From an uncultured Catenibacterium sp. (GTDB lineage Bacteria; Bacillota_I; Bacilli_A; Erysipelotrichales; Coprobacillaceae), in NCBI RefSeq assembly GCF_900764565.1, contig NZ_CAAFOM010000150.1, positions 1 through 22,955 of the forward strand: 22,955 nt of DNA, read 5' to 3'. The notes beneath the pieces are model-generated. The model was not told where the DNA came from, did no database searches, and worked only from the letters and a program-made list of their open reading frames with translations. This document shows positions 8,823 to 16,779 of the stretch, piece after piece. Every line of letters begins with the position of its first letter. Position 1 is the first letter of the stretch. A program made the translations under genes and the position numbers.

Positions 8823-9581
8823 TTAAAACATATCGTCGTTCTTTTCTATTACCTTTCTATACACCTCGTTGAGTGGTTCCCAGGATGTTTCACCATCCAT
8901 AAGAGAAGATATATCTCTTTCTTGTAAATTAGTAAGTATAAACTCATCTAACGAGGAAATATGATCCACATACTGTTTCTCATCACTACTCTTCTTAATC
9001 ATCAATAGTTCATATAAATCTTCTCTTAATTCACTAGGAAGCTCACATTCTATCAGTCTTTCTATTTCTATTGGAGGCTGCTTTTTGTTATGTATAATAT
9101 ATTGATTAGATAAGATGCAGCGGAGAATATAGAGATACTTCTTCACAGGCACTTTCTCTTTATTCATATACTTCAAATGTGATTTTGCCATTCTTTTGTG
9201 ATGACAATAGAGTTTCTTTGGTGAAAAATAGAGAGGAATCACTTCTCTAATATAAGATGTTTCTATAGTTTCTTTATACACAATAGGTGAGGCAAACCAT
9301 TCAAGCAGTGATGGATTAGACTTATATAAAAGTTTTAAAGCCTTCTTGATATCCCACCCACTTATATCAAACACCTCATCTATTGGCAGTTCTATTACAT
9401 CTGATTTTTCATCCAGGCAAAGATAATCTTCCTTTTCTCTCACATAAATAAAACGTACATCATAATCACTATCCATAGACTCAAAGCCCCAGGCACGACT
9501 TCCTGACTCTATCGCATATATAATCTTAACATGTTCTCTCTTCTCAATCTCCTTGAGCTTATTAATAATTTCTTGTCTCAT
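8823..9581 (-). CDS. rlaP: RlaP-type nucleotidyltransferase, RtcB-associated RNA repair protein
   Basis: This is a 252-aa member of the DNA polymerase beta superfamily, in the family (PF10127-like) described as RlaP, the RNA-repair-associated nucleotidyltransferase. The diagnostic core is visible: the GSRAWGFES motif (Gly27-Ser28) followed by DSDYDVRF, with the metal-binding Asp39 and Asp41. The C-terminal half is helical. In the known gene context such proteins sit next to rtcB and are proposed to act on broken RNA ends; the precise reaction is not established from sequence. The start is the ATG at 9581, with AAGGAG 7 nt upstream; the ATG two codons earlier is only one base from that site. 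It overlaps the 3' end of rtcB by about 20 nt, indicating translational coupling. No clear terminator follows. Confidence 0.82.
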   Translation of the reverse strand: MRQEIINKLKEIEKREHVKIIYAIESGSRAWGFESMDSDYDVRFIYVREKEDYLCLDEKSDVIELPIDEVFDISGWDIKKALKLLYKSNPSLLEWFASPIVYKETIETSYIREVIPLYFSPKKLYCHHKRMAKSHLKYMNKEKVPVKKYLYILRCILSNQYIIHNKKQPPIEIERLIECELPSELREDLYELLMIKKSSDEKQYVDHISSLDEFILTNLQERDISSLMDGETSWEPLNEVYRKVIEKNDDMF

Positions 9582-10782
9582 TTCCATGCTCCTTATAGTT
9601 ATACACAGGCTTTAATACCTCTATTACATCTATTGTTTCTTTCACTATATCTAATATATCTTCCACTGATTTATAAGCATGTGGTGCTTCATCCAGTGTA
9701 TCTATAGAAATAGAAGTTGTATAAATTCCTTCCATAGACTTCTTATACTCTTCTATATCCAATACTTCTCTTGCCTGCTTACGTGATAATATTCTTCCCG
9801 CGCCATGTGGTGCTGAATAGTTCCATTCTTTATTTCCTTTACCAATTCCAAGAATTGATCCATCCTTCATATTCATAGGGATAAGAACCTTCTCACCATC
9901 TCTTGCACTTATAGCCCCTTTTCTTAATATCATTTCATTAATATCTATATAGTTATGAATAGTATGAAAAGACTCTATTTCTGTAAGGGATGTTTTATCC
10001 ATAATCATATTGGCTATTAATTCTCTATTTCTCATCGCATACTTCTGACATATCTCTATATCATGAAGATAATCATTGAGTGCATCACCGTATAACCAGC
10101 ACAAGTCTTCTGGAATATCTAAAGTTCCATAATCTTCCTTAAGTTCTTCTAAAGCCTGATTGATTTCCTTGCTTTTACCAAGTTCTTTATACTCTTTAAT
10201 AATCTCATTACGTCTTAATATATATTCATCCCATCCTCTATGTAGATTAATTGCACGCCTTTGATATATTTCTGCAACCTGCTTTCCTAAATTACGACTG
10301 CCTGAATGAATAACCAAATAATAATCACCTGATTTAGACTGTTCAATCTCCGCAAAATGATTGCCTCCACCTAATGTTCCTAATGACTTTTCTAGACGTG
10401 ATAATTTCTTAAGAGATGAATAACACTTTAACTCTTTTAAATCAAATGATTCTATAGGAGAATCCCATACATTCATCCCTGAAGGAATCCATGAACATAC
10501 TTCATCAACCTTCTTAAAATCAATTTCTTTATTTAATAATTTCACTGTATACATCCCACAGCCTATATCTACACCTACAATATTAGGACATACCTTATCC
10601 TTAATAGTCATTGTCGTACCAATCGTACAGCCTTTTCCTGCATGAACATCTGGCATAATACGAATCTGACTTCCTAAAGTAAGATCATAATCACACATTC
10701 TTTTGATCTGTTCTAAAGCTTTTTCATCTATCTGTGATGCAAAACATATCGCATTATTTTTCTTTCCTCTTATTTCAATCAT
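9562..10782 (-). CDS. rtcB: RtcB RNA-splicing ligase
   Basis: RtcB joins RNA 2',3'-cyclic phosphate or 3'-phosphate ends to 5'-OH ends, using GTP and manganese, through a guanylated histidine. This 406-aa protein has the family signature throughout: MPDVHAGKG; VDIGCGM with candidate metal ligand Cys75; GGGNHFAEIE (Asn141, His142); IHSGSRNLGK (His159); HNYID; and SAPHGAGR, where His326 corresponds to the guanylated residue. The start is the ATG at 10782, because GAGGTG lies 6 nt upstream and the earlier GTG falls inside that ribosome binding site. Together with the overlapping rlaP gene it makes a two-gene RNA-repair unit. No archease or RtcR gene is present here. The target could be tRNA or rRNA cut by toxins or stress nucleases (inference). 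Confidence 0.95.
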   Translation of the reverse strand: MIEIRGKKNNAICFASQIDEKALEQIKRMCDYDLTLGSQIRIMPDVHAGKGCTIGTTMTIKDKVCPNIVGVDIGCGMYTVKLLNKEIDFKKVDEVCSWIPSGMNVWDSPIESFDLKELKCYSSLKKLSRLEKSLGTLGGGNHFAEIEQSKSGDYYLVIHSGSRNLGKQVAEIYQRRAINLHRGWDEYILRRNEIIKEYKELGKSKEINQALEELKEDYGTLDIPEDLCWLYGDALNDYLHDIEICQKYAMRNRELIANMIMDKTSLTEIESFHTIHNYIDINEMILRKGAISARDGEKVLIPMNMKDGSILGIGKGNKEWNYSAPHGAGRILSRKQAREVLDIEEYKKSMEGIYTTSISIDTLDEAPHAYKSVEDILDIVKETIDVIEVLKPVYNYKEHGNETRNY

Positions 10783-10849
10783 TGTACTCACCTCAAAAAC
10801 ATCATATACAAGATAAGAACTATTTTCGTGGATAAAAAGTTGCGAACTA

Positions 10850-10858
10850 TGGTAGAAT
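10850..10858 (+). promoter_or_regulatory. Extended -10 promoter of the DUF2500 gene
   Basis: TGGTAGAAT is a TGn extended -10 with hexamer TAGAAT. It is placed so that transcription starts just before the AAGGAGGG ribosome binding site. No good -35 is seen. Confidence 0.45.
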
Positions 10859-10880
10859 GATATTCAAGGAGGGAAATCCT

Positions 10881-11219
10881 ATGTTTGATTTGATGTTTAC
10901 AATTGTACCGGTCTTTGTTATTGGTATGTTTATTTATGTGATAGTGAGTGGTATAGGTACATGGCATAAGAATAATAATTCACCACGTTTAAGTGTTCCA
11001 GTAAAGATAGTCACTAAACATGCAGATACGACTTATACAAGCCAACAGGATATGATGACATCATCACATACAACTTACTATGTTACTTTTGAAGTAGAAA
11101 GTGGCGATAGAATAGAACTAGAAGTACCCAGAAGTGAATATGGATTCATGGTAGAAGGAGATCAAGGAAAACTTACTTTCCAGGGAACAAGATATTTATC
11201 ATTTGATAGAAATTACTAA
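10881..11219 (+). CDS. DUF2500 family small membrane protein
   Basis: This is a 112-aa protein of the DUF2500 (YhhM-like) kind with no established function. An N-terminal membrane helix (about residues 4-27, FTIVPVFVIGMFIYVIV) is followed by a small beta-rich soluble domain with the typical features of the family: VKIVTKHADT, a polar TSS-HTTYYVTFEV segment, and a C-terminal GDQGKLTFQGTRYLSF. The start is the ATG at 10881, with AAGGAGGG 7 nt upstream; the longer reading frame from 10857 would put the ribosome binding site inside the gene. It is a single-gene plus-strand unit between the divergent rtcB-rlaP genes and a convergent WYL gene, and ends in a strong bidirectional terminator. Confidence 0.82.
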   Translation: MFDLMFTIVPVFVIGMFIYVIVSGIGTWHKNNNSPRLSVPVKIVTKHADTTYTSQQDMMTSSHTTYYVTFEVESGDRIELEVPRSEYGFMVEGDQGKLTFQGTRYLSFDRNY

Positions 11220-11242
11220 AAGGGCGAACCATCGCCCTTTTT
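11219..11242. terminator. Bidirectional terminator between DUF2500 and WYL genes
   Basis: The 8-bp stem AAGGGCGA / TCGCCCTT with a 4-nt loop has T runs on both sides (A runs when read on the other strand). It closes the plus-strand DUF2500 gene and overlaps the stop codon of the minus-strand WYL operon. Confidence 0.88.
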
Positions 11243-12077
11243 AAATGGAGTATGCCTTTTGTTTCTTTAGTCTTTGTCTGATGAGTTGTTTGAATTCTAT
11301 AGGTTCTATTACCTTAATCATAGGACCAAATGACAACAATCGAATCACCATCTCTGTCTCATCTGATTCATCATAGAAAAGTTTAACTATATAAATCTTT
11401 TCTCTCTTCTCTGTTTCTTTCTTAAAATGCGCAAAATGAAGAAGAACTCTATCCAATGTATTTCTTTCATTCTTCACTTCTATCAATACATATTTTTCTA
11501 GTCTTTGTTTCTTTGTAGTAGAAACATTATAATGAGTTAGATGACATTCTTCTATTCTTGAAACATTGATGACTGTACCATCATACGCAACCAAGCGGAA
11601 CTTATCATCCTTCTCTGAATATTCTAATAGCTGTGGTAAAACATAACTTGTTTTCTGCTTCGTTTTCCATGTCACAACTAAACCAGACTTCTCTTTAATA
11701 GCCTGCATAATCATATGAAAGTTCTTCTGATATTGTAAGTCATTATAAGGATCACCATCACTATATTGATCATAAATATAAATATCATCAGGTGTAAACA
11801 GTGGTTCTACATCATCCAGAAAAGACCAGGAATAAGAAAATAACTGCATACGAGGATCTAATGAAATAGCCTTTAACCATCTCTTTTGAAGAAGTGTCAA
11901 TGGATACGTAGAGACATCTATATTGTCTAAAGGCCATCTTTCTAACGCTTCTTCTAACATCATAAAGCTTTCTTTAAACGCATTCTCATTTATTATCTCA
12001 TGTACATCAGTAAATGAGGACTGTATAAGACAAGCTACTGTCTTATAGTAAAGACTATATATTTCATGAAATATCAT
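11241..12077 (-). CDS. WYL-domain protein (second of a pair)
   Basis: This 278-aa protein has a divergent WYL-type domain at about 125-180 (VVTWKTKQKT, YVLPQLLEYSEKDDKFRLVAYDG), the Sm-like beta-barrel ligand sensor found in many bacterial regulators, including those of phage defence and CRISPR loci. The N-terminal 100 residues contain a long helical segment but no HTH that I can identify, so it may act as a partner of the upstream WYL regulator rather than bind DNA alone. The start is the ATG at 12077: AGGAGG lies 6 nt upstream, while ATGs at 12083 and 12092 are on or before that site. It overlaps the upstream WYL gene by 14 nt, a coupled arrangement. It is the last gene of the AbiEi-WYL-WYL operon. 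Confidence 0.75.
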   Translation of the reverse strand: MIFHEIYSLYYKTVACLIQSSFTDVHEIINENAFKESFMMLEEALERWPLDNIDVSTYPLTLLQKRWLKAISLDPRMQLFSYSWSFLDDVEPLFTPDDIYIYDQYSDGDPYNDLQYQKNFHMIMQAIKEKSGLVVTWKTKQKTSYVLPQLLEYSEKDDKFRLVAYDGTVINVSRIEECHLTHYNVSTTKKQRLEKYVLIEVKNERNTLDRVLLHFAHFKKETEKREKIYIVKLFYDESDETEMVIRLLSFGPMIKVIEPIEFKQLIRQRLKKQKAYSI

Positions 12078-13257
12078 CTTCATCCTCCTCATAATAACGA
12101 TACATTTCTTCTAAATCTTGTTTAAATTGTTTTTCTACTTCTTTATTCGATATAGAAATAGATTGAATACGACATATAAATGTACGAATCCAAGGAATCA
12201 TTTCCTTTACATCATATACTTCTGCATAGAAACGACTTGTATTCTCATTCAGTCTTTCTACATATCCACATCTCTTCTCTCTTAATAATCGTCTATATAT
12301 ATGTTCTTCCCATGGTTCATGATGTAGAGTAAATTCTACTGTTTCTAAAGAACCATTAGAAAAACTTACACCCCATAGATGTTTCTTCATTTCTTCTAAC
12401 TCTTTTCTGTATATCTCAAAGTCTTCTGCTTCTTCTAGAGACTTGATAGAAATAATATGATCTAAACGAAATGAATACATCTTTTTACTTTGATATATAT
12501 AAGCCATCAAATATTGTCTGCCATCCTGAACACTAATAAATATGCTAAGAGGGAGCACCTTTATTTTATTATTTGATGTTCTTATTGATACATACTTATG
12601 ATCATGTATCGCATTGAATAAATCATAGAGCACTTCACTGTCTAATACCTGCGTCAAATAATGATGTTTAAAACCAAAGAGAGAATCTCCTTTCTCCTGT
12701 TTATCTAGTATATAAGAACCAATGACACCACAAGGAGATACTTCACTAAAGAAATCAAGAATATCATGAGGAATAATATAATCTTCACTTAATTGATAAT
12801 AGATTTTCTTTCCTTTCTTATTTGTGATAAGAAGTCCTTCTTTTACATATTCTTTTAGTTTCTTTCTAAGTGTTGATTCATCATAAAGATACGTATGATT
12901 TGTCTTCTCATCTATTTGATTCATGAGTTCACTCATGGATAAAGGTGTGTGCAATAAGTCTAATATAAGAAAGTGAAGAATGATATCATGATCAGTAAAA
13001 CTTTTTGTTTTCCATACTCTATATAAGGGATTATGCTGCGTGATACGTGTATCAATAGATAAGTAAGGAACCTTGCCACCTGGTGTTATATGATAATCAA
13101 TATAATCATTCATATAGCTTTCTATACGTCTTTTTTCATTATCATAGGAACGTGCACTTTTAATTGTATAATCCTGGCGACTCTTGAATCCATTGATATA
13201 GAATTCTCTGATATACTCACGTATTTTATTGAAGTTCTTAACTGGTTCCTGATACAT
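12064..13257 (-). CDS. WYL-domain transcriptional regulator (first of a pair)
   Basis: This is a probable DNA-binding regulator of 397 aa. A basic N-terminal region (about 1-60) is followed by a winged-HTH-like region (about 90-160, PLSMSELMNQ...YDESTLRKKLKEYVKEGLL) and a WYL domain (about 213-285, with LPLSIFISVQDGRQYLMAY and the FRLDHI strand), then a C-terminal WCX-like extension. In known family members the WYL barrel binds a ligand, often nucleic acid or nucleotide, and changes DNA binding. The start is taken as the ATG at 13257 behind AAAGGATG; a GTG at 13263 is possible. It begins 13 nt after the AbiEi gene and overlaps the next WYL gene, so the three are one operon. What it controls is unknown; self-regulation is an inference. 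Confidence 0.82.
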   Translation of the reverse strand: MYQEPVKNFNKIREYIREFYINGFKSRQDYTIKSARSYDNEKRRIESYMNDYIDYHITPGGKVPYLSIDTRITQHNPLYRVWKTKSFTDHDIILHFLILDLLHTPLSMSELMNQIDEKTNHTYLYDESTLRKKLKEYVKEGLLITNKKGKKIYYQLSEDYIIPHDILDFFSEVSPCGVIGSYILDKQEKGDSLFGFKHHYLTQVLDSEVLYDLFNAIHDHKYVSIRTSNNKIKVLPLSIFISVQDGRQYLMAYIYQSKKMYSFRLDHIISIKSLEEAEDFEIYRKELEEMKKHLWGVSFSNGSLETVEFTLHHEPWEEHIYRRLLREKRCGYVERLNENTSRFYAEVYDVKEMIPWIRTFICRIQSISISNKEVEKQFKQDLEEMYRYYEEDEDDIS

Positions 13258-13270
13258 AATCACACATCCT

Positions 13271-13864
13271 TTACATCAACACCTCTAGATAAGTTCTTAC
13301 TTTATCCTCAACATGGAATTTCTTCGCATACTCTGATAAAAGTGGAATATTCTTATCAGTTCTAACCACATAGCGTTTAAATGCTTCTGCAATAATACCT
13401 TTATCTATTCCTCCGCGCTTACGGAGAATATCACACAAAGTACGTTCCATACTATATACCATTATTTTATTTCCACCTGGAGATTGTATTTGCGTCTTTC
13501 CTTCATCATACCATTCCTGTTTCACCCTTGCACAATTGACTCCCTCATTCCTTACCTTTTTCAGATTATAATTATTCGGAAAACACATATCATATCTATT
13601 CGGTGTTCTATCCGTTAAGTCCCATAAAAATAAAGCTGTTTCATTAGAAAAAATACCTTTTTTAAATCTAGCCTGCAAATCCACAAATTCATCTCCCCAT
13701 ACTTCAGGAAGAATATATACACCTCTCACACTTCTTGCAAGTTTACCTTCATCCACAAGTTTTTTTAAGTTTCCACGTGATATCCCCTTTTCAGTAATTG
13801 ATGCAGATGTAATAACACCATTATTCTCTTTCGCAAGCTGTATGATTGTATCTGATATATTCAT
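13271..13864 (-). CDS. AbiEi-family (type IV) antitoxin-like protein without a toxin partner
   Basis: This 197-aa protein resembles AbiEi antitoxins and transcriptional repressors: an N-terminal winged helix (MNISDTIIQLAKENN, ASITEKGISRGNLKKLVDEG, then a LARSVRGVYILPE wing) and the C-terminal domain typical of the family (ALFLWDLTDRTPNRYDMCFPNNYN, VYSMERTLCDILRKR, AFKRYV). In the known AbiE system AbiEi represses its operon and counters AbiEii, a nucleotidyltransferase toxin encoded right after it. Here the next two genes are WYL proteins instead, and no nucleotidyltransferase of that type is adjacent. GGAGGTGATAGA precedes the ATG. It could be a solitary repressor, a relic, or part of a non-canonical defence module. 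Confidence 0.82.
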   Translation of the reverse strand: MNISDTIIQLAKENNGVITSASITEKGISRGNLKKLVDEGKLARSVRGVYILPEVWGDEFVDLQARFKKGIFSNETALFLWDLTDRTPNRYDMCFPNNYNLKKVRNEGVNCARVKQEWYDEGKTQIQSPGGNKIMVYSMERTLCDILRKRGGIDKGIIAEAFKRYVVRTDKNIPLLSEYAKKFHVEDKVRTYLEVLM

Positions 13865-13897
13865 TCTATCACCTCCAAGTTAGTTATTGACTTCTAC

Positions 13898-13932
13898 GCC
13901 CTTAATTATAATATAGAGGGCATAAAAGTAAA
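13898..13932 (-). promoter_or_regulatory. Promoter with inverted repeat for the AbiEi-WYL operon
   Basis: On the minus strand TTTACT (13932-13927) and a perfect TATAAT (13910-13905) are 16 bp apart. An inverted repeat GCCCT (13921-13917) / AGGGC (13902-13898) brackets the -10. AbiEi proteins are known to repress their own promoters by binding inverted repeats, so this is a candidate operator. Confidence 0.6.
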
Positions 13933-13950
13933 TTGAGTTCACATCAAATA

Positions 13951-13974
13951 AAAAGGAAAGCTTTCACTTTCCTT
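13951..13974 (-). terminator. Intrinsic terminator of the PHP gene
   Basis: On the minus strand the 8-bp stem AAGGAAAG / CTTTCCTT with a 6-nt loop is followed by a T run. It begins in the stop codon of the PHP-domain gene. Confidence 0.85.
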
Positions 13975-14854
13975 AGATTAAATGATACTTCTTTAAGTTT
14001 TCTTTGATTTCTTCCTCTACTTGACTGTGATGTCCACCTAACTTAATAGAAGGTTTTGTCTTACCATGGAAATCACTACCACATGTATAAAGAATATTCA
14101 ATTCTTTTGCCTTATTATAGAAGTATTGATTCACTTCTTCTGAATGATAACTAGAGATACATTCAACACCCTGTAATCCTAATTGGACCATTTCATCTAA
14201 TAATTCAAACTGTCCTTTAAGGTTATTCCCAGGATGAGCTAGTACTGCCACTCCACCATGTTCATTAATAAACTTTATTGTCTCTTCTAATGTAGGAAAT
14301 TTAATTTCCGTATAACAAGGTTTTCCCTGTGCATAATAATCCCAATAGAAATTCACAAAAGGATTATCACTTCTAGTCCCACCTTCACGATATGGTTTGA
14401 GTAGTTCATTATCTAAATAACGTGGATCATTTAATAATGCTTCACCAAACATTTCTCCTGTATAGACACCATTAGAAGATAAAGCATCTAATTGTGCTTT
14501 GTCTAATTCAAAACCTAGATTATTAGTCAATTCTAGCTTCTTTAAGCTGCATGTCTGTTCCTGTTTTTCAATACTTTCACCTAACTTATTAAACTCTTCT
14601 GCATCATCAATACCATATCCAACTACATGAAGATTCACACTCTTATAGGTACAATCTACTTCAATAGCTGGTATATAAGTCATACCTAATTCCTTACATC
14701 TTAAAGATGCTTCATTATTCGCTTTAATCCAGTTATGATCCGCAATAGCCATGATCTGGATACCTGATGCGTAACACATGTCTACTAACTCTGTAGGTGT
14801 ATATTCACCATCATCACTATAGAAACTATGCATATGTAAATCAATGATACTCAT
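13973..14854 (-). CDS. PHP-domain phosphoesterase (TrpH/YciV-like)
   Basis: This is a 293-aa cytoplasmic PHP-domain protein. Families of this type hydrolyse phosphoesters; relatives include RNase AM (YciV/TrpH), which acts on 3',5'-bisphosphonucleotides and RNA 5' ends. Metal-binding motifs are all visible: DLHMHSFYSDD near the N-terminus (His7, His9, Asp14 or Asp15), IADHN, AIEVD, AHPGNN, and SDFHG near the C-terminus. The length fits the family. The start has GAGAGGAG about 6 nt upstream. It is a single-gene unit between the AbiEi-WYL operon and the divergent aminotransferase. The exact substrate is not readable. A link to nearby RtcB RNA repair is conceivable but rests only on distance. 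Confidence 0.85.
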   Translation of the reverse strand: MSIIDLHMHSFYSDDGEYTPTELVDMCYASGIQIMAIADHNWIKANNEASLRCKELGMTYIPAIEVDCTYKSVNLHVVGYGIDDAEEFNKLGESIEKQEQTCSLKKLELTNNLGFELDKAQLDALSSNGVYTGEMFGEALLNDPRYLDNELLKPYREGGTRSDNPFVNFYWDYYAQGKPCYTEIKFPTLEETIKFINEHGGVAVLAHPGNNLKGQFELLDEMVQLGLQGVECISSYHSEEVNQYFYNKAKELNILYTCGSDFHGKTKPSIKLGGHHSQVEEEIKENLKKYHLI

Positions 14855-14987
14855 ACAATTCTCCTCTCATATATATCCATCATATCATGAACAATCAATC
14901 AACTTCATATAATTCATATCTTATCATTCATTTTGCGTGACAAATATTAATCATTGTGATAATTTATTTGAAAAGGGAGTTGGTTTT

Positions 14988-16151
14988 ATGAATTTATCAC
15001 ATCGTACTGATACATTTACAGATTCAGTCATCAGAAAAATGACAAGAGTATGTCTCAAATATAACGCTATTAATTTATCTCAGGGGTTTCCTGATTTTGA
15101 TCCACCAAAAGAAATATGTGATCGTTTAGCTGAAGTGTCTCATGAAGATTATCATCAATATGCAATCACATGGGGTGCACAGAACTTTAGAGAAGCACTC
15201 GCAAAGAAGCAGGAGAAATATATGGGATTACCTATAGATCCTAACAAGAATATTGTAGTAACATGCGGTTCTACAGAAGCCATGATGTGTGCCATGATGA
15301 CTGCCTGTGATCCAGGAGATAAGGTTGTTGTATTCTCCCCTTTCTATGAAAACTATGGAGCTGATGCGATTTTATCTGATGCCGAGCCGATCTATGTCCC
15401 ATTACATCCCCCACTATTTAATTTTGATAAGAAAGAACTAGAAGATGCCTTTAAACAGCATCCAAAAGCATTGATTCTATGTAACCCTTCTAACCCATGT
15501 GGTAAGGTATTCACAAGAGAAGAATTAGAATATATTGCTTCACTTACAGTGAAGTATGATACTTATGTCATTACAGATGAAGTCTATGAACATATTGTCT
15601 ATGCACCAAATAAACATGTATATTTTGCGTCTCTTCCTGGTATGTTTGAAAGAACTATTTCATGTAGTTCACTTAGTAAAACTTATTCTATTACAGGCTG
15701 GCGTTTAGGACATATTATTGCGCCAGAACATATTATTGATGTCGCAAAGAAGGTACATGACTTCTTAACAGTTGGTGCAAGTGCACCATTACAGGAAGCG
15801 GCAGTTGTAGGACTTGAATTTGGTGAAGACTATTATAAAGAACTACAGACATTATATACACATAAGAGAGACTTATTCTGTAATGGTTTAAAAGAACTTG
15901 GTATTACTTATACTGAACCACAGGGCGCTTATTATGTTCTTGTAGATATATCTGAATTTGGATATAACGATGATATCAAGTTCTGTGAAGATTTGGCTCG
16001 TATTGTCGGTGTAGGTGCTGTACCTGGTTCTAGTTTCTTTAAAGAAGATGTGAATCATTTGATTCGTTTCCATTTCGCAAAGAAAGATGAAACACTATTT
16101 GCTGCATTAGACAAATTAAAAGATATGAAAAAAAAGATGCCCCATTATTAA
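14988..16151 (+). CDS. Class I/II pyridoxal-phosphate aminotransferase
   Basis: This is a 387-aa fold-type I aminotransferase of the kynurenine/glutamine transaminase (YbdL/KAT-like) or aspartate-like branch. It would transfer an amino group between an amino acid and a 2-oxo acid in the cytoplasm. Visible motifs are NLSQGFPDFDPP at the N-terminus, CGSTEAM, CNPSNPCGK (PLP-contacting Asn), DEVYEH (Asp197, Tyr200), the Schiff-base lysine Lys231 in SSLSKTYSITGWRLGH with phosphate-binding Arg239, and the C-terminal IRFHFAK with the carboxylate-binding Arg. The start at 14988 is chosen for AAAGGGAG about 8 nt upstream; an earlier ATG-less extension to 14937 has no ribosome binding site. It is a single gene; its 3' end lies within a hairpin shared with the convergent tetR gene. 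Substrate choice cannot be fixed from sequence. Confidence 0.9.
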   Translation: MNLSHRTDTFTDSVIRKMTRVCLKYNAINLSQGFPDFDPPKEICDRLAEVSHEDYHQYAITWGAQNFREALAKKQEKYMGLPIDPNKNIVVTCGSTEAMMCAMMTACDPGDKVVVFSPFYENYGADAILSDAEPIYVPLHPPLFNFDKKELEDAFKQHPKALILCNPSNPCGKVFTREELEYIASLTVKYDTYVITDEVYEHIVYAPNKHVYFASLPGMFERTISCSSLSKTYSITGWRLGHIIAPEHIIDVAKKVHDFLTVGASAPLQEAAVVGLEFGEDYYKELQTLYTHKRDLFCNGLKELGITYTEPQGAYYVLVDISEFGYNDDIKFCEDLARIVGVGAVPGSSFFKEDVNHLIRFHFAKKDETLFAALDKLKDMKKKMPHY

Positions 16152-16159
16152 GGCATCTT
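16127..16159 (-). terminator. Terminator of the TetR gene inside the converging gene ends
   Basis: The stem AAGATGCC / GGCATCTT with a 10-nt loop spans both stop codons. Read on the minus strand it is followed by a run of eight Ts, so it ends tetR transcription. On the plus strand the T run is short, so aminotransferase termination here is weaker. Confidence 0.78.
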
Positions 16160-16678
16160 CGGTGCACTTTCACTAATCATTTTCGCTACATCCTGTGCAG
16201 GAACAAGCTTTCCAGTCTTTTCCCAATTAATAAATGTATTGAGTAAAGCACCTGCATAGTAGTACGCACGATAAATCATATCTTTATGATCAGAATAGAG
16301 TTCTACCATGAAATGGTTGACTGCATTCACTAATACAGAATAAAGGCCTTGTCTTTCCATGATAATGAAGAAAGTCGCATACTGATCAAAGAATTCTATT
16401 GAAAACAGAATATGTGAGTATTCCATAAAACGTTCTCCTTTAGGACGTTTTTTATGTTCTGTCAAATATTGAATAATGATTTCACGTAGATAGTCTTCTA
16501 TCGCATTGATCTTAGAATCATAATAATGATAATAAGTCATACGTGAAATACCTGCTTTTTTCGCAATCTGGCTTACTGTGATCTTATCAAGAGGTTCCCT
16601 CTTCATAAGCTCTACAATAGCCTCTCCAATACACATTCTTGTAAACCTATTTCTTTGTGTTTTCTTATTTGAGTCCAT
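16148..16678 (-). CDS. TetR/AcrR-family transcriptional regulator
   Basis: This is a 176-aa regulator. The N-terminal HTH is typical: ACIGEAIVELMKREP-like first helix, then DKITVSQIAKKAGISRMTYYHYYDSK, in which the recognition helix ends in the TetR signature YYHYYDSK. The C-terminal half is the ligand or dimer domain and resembles the TetR_C members that lie near DhaS-type regulators; no ligand can be named. The start is the ATG at 16678 with AGAGGTG 6 nt upstream (the GTG at 16687 is inside that site). It is transcribed away from the degV gene across a short gap with palindromes, so it probably controls itself and perhaps degV. Confidence 0.88.
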   Translation of the reverse strand: MDSNKKTQRNRFTRMCIGEAIVELMKREPLDKITVSQIAKKAGISRMTYYHYYDSKINAIEDYLREIIIQYLTEHKKRPKGERFMEYSHILFSIEFFDQYATFFIIMERQGLYSVLVNAVNHFMVELYSDHKDMIYRAYYYAGALLNTFINWEKTGKLVPAQDVAKMISESAPKMP

Positions 16679-16693
16679 AAACAACACCTCTTA

Positions 16694-16706
16694 GTAAAAT
16701 ATTTAC
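16694..16706. promoter_or_regulatory. Candidate TetR operator
   Basis: GTAAAATATTTAC is a 13-bp perfect palindrome in the divergent tetR-degV gap. A further GTAAA half-site lies about 15 bp away near 16722. It is typical in size and place for a TetR-family operator, but binding is only inferred. Confidence 0.45.
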
Positions 16707-16779
16707 ATAAACTTTCTCTTTGTAAATTGTATCATTTCATCATTTGAACTACAATAGTATTGATAGGGAGGTTTTTCGC

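Noticed and set aside
8823..9581. RlaP-like nucleotidyltransferase as the missing AbiEii toxin of the AbiEi gene
   Set aside because: It overlaps rtcB, is kilobases away from AbiEi across another transcription unit, and its motif pattern (GSRAWG, DSDYDVRF) fits the RtcB-associated family.
13973..14854. PHP protein as a DNA polymerase III or histidinol phosphatase
   Set aside because: Length (293 aa) and motif layout fit the TrpH/YciV-like group; there are no polymerase domains and no histidine biosynthesis neighbours.
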